Positions 6,930 to 10,005 of a stretch of DNA of 10,005 bases are shown in pieces. Made by a program: the position numbers and the translations under genes. The notes beneath the pieces are model-generated. The model did not search any database. It worked only from the letters and a program-made list of their open reading frames with translations, and was not told where the DNA came from. Positions within the stretch are counted from its first letter, which is position 1. Each line of letters begins with the position of its first letter. Source of the stretch: JALOAT01 sp050179875 (GTDB lineage Bacteria; Pseudomonadota; Gammaproteobacteria; Thiohalomonadales; Thiohalomonadaceae); assembly GCA_050179875.1 (NCBI GenBank), contig JBFXES010000108.1, positions 1 to 10,005 on the forward strand, written 5' to 3'.

Positions 6930-7426
6930 GCCGCCTGGGCGCGGCGTGGGTGCTGGGCCTGGCCGTCGTCCTGACGGGCTGCGGTTTTCACCTGCGCGGC
7001 GCCACGGTGCTGCCCGAGGAGATGCTCCGCACCGAACTGCGCGGTGCGGTGTCCGAAGGACCGCTGGGCATCGAGATCGCCCAGGTGCTGCGCAACGCCG
7101 GCGGTGCGCTGGTGGGCCCCGGCGAGGGCGGCACGGCGGTACTGCACATCGTCAACGAACGCTTCGATCGGCGCGTGGCCAGCGTCGGCTCGGCGGGCAA
7201 GGCCTCCGAATACGAACTGCGCTATGCGCTGAACGCGGTGCTGCGTACCCCCGAGGGCGACAACATGGCGCCCCCGCAGTCGGTAGTGGTGATGCGCACC
7301 TACGGCTTCGACCCCGCCAACGTGCTCGGCGCCAGCAACGAGGAAGAATTGCTGCGCGGGGAAATGCGCCGCCAGGCGGTGCGCCAGTTGTTGCGTCAGC
7401 TCAACCAGGCCTTGCAGCCGCAATGA
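6926..7426 (+). CDS. lptE: LPS-assembly lipoprotein LptE
   Basis: LptE is the outer-membrane lipoprotein that plugs and helps assemble LptD, the LPS export channel. The 166-aa protein starts with a lipoprotein signal peptide: Arg3, a hydrophobic run to about residue 16, and the lipobox LTGC with Cys19 as the lipidated residue. The following GFHLRG after the cysteine is typical of LptE. The rest fits the family's small alpha/beta fold, with a helical end (LLRGEMRRQAVRQLLRQLNQAL). The ATG at 6926 overlaps the leuS stop as ATGA, and its own stop overlaps the holA start in the same way, so the three genes are translationally coupled. The mature protein would depend on Lnt, encoded upstream. Length is near that of E. 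coli LptE (193 aa), slightly short. Confidence 0.92.
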   Translation: MSRLGAAWVLGLAVVLTGCGFHLRGATVLPEEMLRTELRGAVSEGPLGIEIAQVLRNAGGALVGPGEGGTAVLHIVNERFDRRVASVGSAGKASEYELRYALNAVLRTPEGDNMAPPQSVVVMRTYGFDPANVLGASNEEELLRGEMRRQAVRQLLRQLNQALQPQ

Positions 7427-8427
7427 AGCTGCGCGCCGAGCAACTGGGCTCCCACCTGCGCGGTCCGCTGCTGCCCGTCTACGTGATAAGCGGCGAGGAA
7501 CCCCTGCAGATGGCCGAGGCGGCCGACGCCATCCGCGCCGCCGCCCGCGCCCAGGGCTACACCGAGCGCGCGGTGATGCACGTGGAAAGCGGCTTCGAAT
7601 GGTCGCAACTGCTCGCCACCGCCCAGGGCATGTCGTTGTTCGCCGAGCGCCGCATCATCGAACTGCGCATTTCCGGCACCAAGGTGGGCGATGAGGGCGC
7701 CCGCGTGCTCGCTGAATACGCCCAGGCCGCGCCCGCCGACAACCTGCTGCTGGTGACCATGGGCAAGCCCGACCGTCAACCGCCCAAGTGGCTCACCGCG
7801 CTGGAGGCCGCCGGCGCCTGGATACAGGTCTGGCCGGTGGAACACGGGCAACTGCCCGGCTGGATTGCCCGGCGCATGCAGGCGCGCGGACTGCAAGGCA
7901 CGCCGGAGGCGGTGCAACTACTCGCCGATCGCGTGGAGGGCAACCTGCTCGCGGCGGCGCAGGAGATCGACAAGCTGCGTCTGCTTTACGGAGAAGGAAG
8001 ACTGGACGCGGCGCAGATCGCCGCCGCGGTGGCCGACAGCGCGCGCTTCGGCAACTTCGAACTGCTGGACGCCGCACTGGCGGGCGACGGTGTCCGCGCC
8101 GCGCGCATCCTGAACGGCCTGCGTGCGGAAGGCGAGGAACCGTTGCGCATCCTGGGCCTGCTCATGAAGGAAGTCCGCAGCCTCGCCGCCATGGCCGAGG
8201 ATGCAGGGCATTCCGGCGTGGACGCGGCCATGGCCAGGCACCGGGTGTGGGACAAGCGCAAGCCCCTGACGCGCGCCGCCCTGGGCCGCCACAACGCCCG
8301 CCGCTGGCAACGCGCCCTGCTGCTCGGCGCCCGCGTCGACCGCCAGGTAAAAGGCCTCGAACCGGGCAACCCCTGGGACGAATTGTTACAATTGGCCCTC
8401 TTCATCGCCGGCGTGCGGGTGGTTTGA
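7423..8427 (+). CDS. holA: DNA polymerase III delta subunit
   Basis: HolA is the delta subunit of the clamp loader; it opens the beta sliding clamp. The 334-aa protein matches the family (E. coli 343). The N-terminal domain begins LPVYVISGEEPLQMAEAADAIR, the usual degenerate nucleotide-fold opening of delta, which does not bind ATP. The middle contains LLLVTMGKPDRQPPKWLTALEAAGAWIQVWP. The later part reads LADRVEGNLLAAAQEIDKLRLLYG and FELLDAALAGDGVRAARILNGLRAEGEEPLRILGLLMKEVR, which is typical of domains II and III. The start ATG overlaps the lptE stop (ATGA). It is the last gene of the coupled leuS-lptE-holA block; the inverted repeat with T-run just behind it may end the transcript. Confidence 0.94.
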   Translation: MKLRAEQLGSHLRGPLLPVYVISGEEPLQMAEAADAIRAAARAQGYTERAVMHVESGFEWSQLLATAQGMSLFAERRIIELRISGTKVGDEGARVLAEYAQAAPADNLLLVTMGKPDRQPPKWLTALEAAGAWIQVWPVEHGQLPGWIARRMQARGLQGTPEAVQLLADRVEGNLLAAAQEIDKLRLLYGEGRLDAAQIAAAVADSARFGNFELLDAALAGDGVRAARILNGLRAEGEEPLRILGLLMKEVRSLAAMAEDAGHSGVDAAMARHRVWDKRKPLTRAALGRHNARRWQRALLLGARVDRQVKGLEPGNPWDELLQLALFIAGVRVV

Positions 8428-8447
8428 ACGGCGAGAAAAAAGCCATT

Positions 8448-8524
8448 AACACGGGGAACACGTGGGACACGGGGAAAGGACAATCCATTTGTATTCCCCC
8501 CGTGTACCCCGTGTACCCCGTGTT
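8448..8524. repeat. Inverted-repeat element with arms of three ACACGGGG units
   Basis: The left arm (8448-8474) consists of three 9-base units, each one base plus ACACGGGG (the middle one is ACACGTGG). The right arm (8498-8524) is three reverse-complement units of the same form, CCCCGTGT plus one base. The two 27-base arms pair at 24 of 27 positions with a 23-base loop (8475-8497). It fills most of the holA-proA gap. Its design repeats that of the element before leuS, with a different unit. Confidence 0.8.
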
Positions 8525-8535
8525 TGATCTTTTTT
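8448..8535 (+). terminator. Possible intrinsic terminator after holA (repeat hairpin plus T-run)
   Basis: The strong 27-base stem of the repeat is followed five bases later by TTTTTT (8530-8535), and an A-run (8436-8441) precedes it, so the hairpin could act as a terminator for leuS-lptE-holA. The stem is much longer than a usual terminator and the T-run is separated by TGATC, so efficiency is uncertain. If it terminates, proA needs another promoter; only a weak TTGAAC (8424-8429) with TAACAC (8447-8452) was found. Confidence 0.4.
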
Positions 8536-8558
8536 GCGACTCGTGAATGAGGCTACTG

Positions 8559-9815
8559 ATGGACGTTCGGCAGTATATGGAAACGGTGGGGCAGAGGGCC
8601 CGGGCGGCGGCGCGCGAGATGGCGCGGGCGAACACCGGGACCAAGAATGCGGCGCTGCACGCCATCGCCGATGCGCTGCTGCGCGAGCGTGCGCATCTGG
8701 TGGCGGAGAACGCCAAGGACCTGGAGGCCGGGCGGGCCAAGGGTCTGGACGCGGCCATGCTCGATCGTCTCAGCATCACCGACGCCGGCGTGGCCGCCAT
8801 GGCCGAGGGCCTGCGCCAGATGGCGGAACTGCCCGATCCCGTGGGCGAGATCAGCGACATGAAGTACCGCCCGCAGGGCTTCCAGCTCGGGCGCATGCGC
8901 GTGCCCCTGGGCGTCATCGGCATCATCTATGAATCGCGCCCCAACGTGACCGCCGACGCCGCGGGCCTGTGCCTGAAGGCCGGCAACGCCGCCATCCTGC
9001 GCGGCGGTTCCGAGGCGCTGCATTCCAACCAGGCCATCGCCGCCTGCATCCGCGAGGGCCTCGCCGCCGCCGGCCTGCCCGCCGATGCGGTGCAGGTGGT
9101 GGAGACGGCCGATCGCGCCGCCGTGGGCGCGCTCATCACCATGACCAAGTACGTGGACGTGATCGTGCCGCGCGGCGGCAAGTCGCTCATCGAGCGCATC
9201 ACCGCGGAAGCGCGCGTGCCCGTGATCAAGCACCTGCACGGCGTCTGCCACGTGTACATCGACGACATGGCCGATCTGGACAAGGCCATGCGCGTGGCCT
9301 TCAACGCCAAGACCCAGCGCTACGGTACCTGCAACACCATGGAGACCCTGCTGGTGGCCGAGGGCGTGGCCGAACGGGTGCTGCCCGAACTGGGGCGCAT
9401 GTACCAGGAGAAGGGCGTGGAACTGCGCGGCTGCGAAACCACCTGCCGCCTGCTGCCCTTCGCCAAGGCCGCCACCGAGGCGGACTGGGACGAGGAATAC
9501 CTGGCGCCCATCCTGTCCATCCGCGTGGTGAAGGACCTGGACGAGGCCATGGACCACATCGCGCGCCACAGCTCGGGCCACACCGAGGCCATCGTCACCG
9601 AAGACCTGTCCCGCGCGCGCCGTTTCCTGGCCGAGGTGGACTCCAGCTCGGTGATGGTGAACGCCTCCACGCGCCTGGCCGACGGCTTCGTCTACGGCCT
9701 CGGCGCCGAGATCGGCATCTCCACCGACAAGATCCACGCCCGCGGCCCGGTGGGCCTCGAAGGCCTCACCTCGCAGAAGTGGATCCTGCTCGGCGACGGT
9801 CACATCCGCGAGTGA
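8559..9815 (+). CDS. proA: Gamma-glutamyl phosphate reductase
   Basis: ProA reduces gamma-glutamyl phosphate to glutamate semialdehyde with NADPH, the second step of proline synthesis in the cytoplasm. The 418-aa length matches E. coli (417). The catalytic cysteine is Cys258 in RYGTCNTMETLLV. Other family stretches are IYESRPNVTADAAGLCLKAGNAAILRGGSEA, VPRGGKSLI, VIKHLHGVCHVY and the C-terminal ASTRLADGFVYGLGAEIGISTDKIHARGPVGLEGLTSQKW. I chose the ATG at 8559 because TGAGG lies 6 bases upstream and the protein then starts MDVRQYM as ProA proteins do; an in-frame ATG at 8547 has no ribosome site. The proB partner is not in the window. ProA next to nadD is also seen in Pseudomonas. The stop overlaps the likely nadD start. 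Confidence 0.96.
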   Translation: MDVRQYMETVGQRARAAAREMARANTGTKNAALHAIADALLRERAHLVAENAKDLEAGRAKGLDAAMLDRLSITDAGVAAMAEGLRQMAELPDPVGEISDMKYRPQGFQLGRMRVPLGVIGIIYESRPNVTADAAGLCLKAGNAAILRGGSEALHSNQAIAACIREGLAAAGLPADAVQVVETADRAAVGALITMTKYVDVIVPRGGKSLIERITAEARVPVIKHLHGVCHVYIDDMADLDKAMRVAFNAKTQRYGTCNTMETLLVAEGVAERVLPELGRMYQEKGVELRGCETTCRLLPFAKAATEADWDEEYLAPILSIRVVKDLDEAMDHIARHSSGHTEAIVTEDLSRARRFLAEVDSSSVMVNASTRLADGFVYGLGAEIGISTDKIHARGPVGLEGLTSQKWILLGDGHIRE

Positions 9816-10005
9816 CGCAACACGCCGGCATGGGCGCCGTGGGCCTGTTCGGAGGGACCTTCGATCCGGTCCACTTCGGGCATTTGCGGCCCGCGCTGGA
9901 GTGCATGGAGGCACTCGGCCTGTCCGAGATGCGTCTGATACCGGCGGCGGTACCGCCGCACCGCAGCGCACCGGTGGCGAGTCCCGAACAGCGTCTCGCC
10001 ATGCT
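9812..10005 (+). CDS. nadD: Nicotinate-nucleotide adenylyltransferase (partial, runs off the window)
   Basis: NadD joins nicotinate mononucleotide and ATP to make deamido-NAD. Only the first 64 or so residues are present. They contain the nucleotidyltransferase signature GLFGGTFDPVHFGHLRPA, including the HxGH motif, and the following RLIPAAVPPHR that is typical of bacterial NadD. The start is uncertain: the GTG at 9812 overlaps the proA stop (GTGA) and suggests coupling, while the ATG at 9830 gives a start nearer to the motif, as in many NadD proteins. Neither has a clear ribosome site. In related bacteria rsfS and rlmH follow. Confidence 0.92.
   Translation, partial: MTQHAGMGAVGLFGGTFDPVHFGHLRPALECMEALGLSEMRLIPAAVPPHRSAPVASPEQRLAM

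Noticed and set aside
8448..8524. CRISPR array or iteron origin
   Set aside because: Units are only 9 bases, have no unique spacers, and the arms are inverted. No cas or replication initiator gene is nearby.
8547..8558. ATG at 8547 as the proA start
   Set aside because: It has no ribosome site and adds four residues that ProA proteins normally lack.
8553..9971. 472-residue open frame antisense to proA
   Set aside because: Long stop-free antisense frames are expected in GC-rich genes; the histidine/glycine/alanine-rich translation has no recognisable domain.

Overview
The window is a dense stretch of chromosomal housekeeping genes from a high-GC organism (about 68-70% G+C in hand-counted blocks of leuS). 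The set corC-lnt ... ybeL-like / leuS-lptE-holA-(proA)-nadD matches the order known from Gammaproteobacteria: E. coli has ybeX-lnt and leuS-lptE-holA-nadD, and Pseudomonas has proA next to nadD. Lnt and LptE imply a Gram-negative, LPS-bearing cell. I infer a high-GC gammaproteobacterium, possibly of the Chromatiales type; no feature fixes the genus.

Layout. Bases 5-3303 (+) hold corC, lnt and an HDOD-domain protein, tightly packed (20-bp overlap, then a 28-bp gap) and probably one transcript. Bases 3371-3883 (-) hold a small YbeL-like zinc-ribbon protein, convergent with the HDOD gene. Bases 3884-4229 are a divergent intergenic region with candidate promoters both ways and an inverted-repeat element made of tandem CGCGGAGG-like units. 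Bases 4230-8427 (+) hold leuS, lptE and holA, linked by ATGA overlaps. A 131-bp gap follows, holding a second inverted-repeat element made of ACACGGGG units and ending in a T-run. Then come proA (8559-9815) and the start of nadD, which runs off the window.

How the genes work together. Lnt finishes lipoprotein maturation and LptE is itself a lipoprotein of the LPS export machine. CorC is linked to divalent-cation handling, LeuRS to translation, HolA to loading of the replication clamp, ProA to proline synthesis and NadD to NAD synthesis. This is a normal core cluster rather than a defence or mobile island.

The unusual content is at a smaller scale. First, a patch inside leuS (about 5277-5537) drops from about 70% to about 52% G+C, uses codons rare in the rest of the gene, and makes the CP1 editing domain about 30 residues longer than in E. 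coli. Second, that patch contains two back-to-back hairpins and a third nearby. Third, the two intergenic inverted repeats differ in sequence but share one design: arms built from tandem units of about 9 nt. No new multi-gene system is visible.
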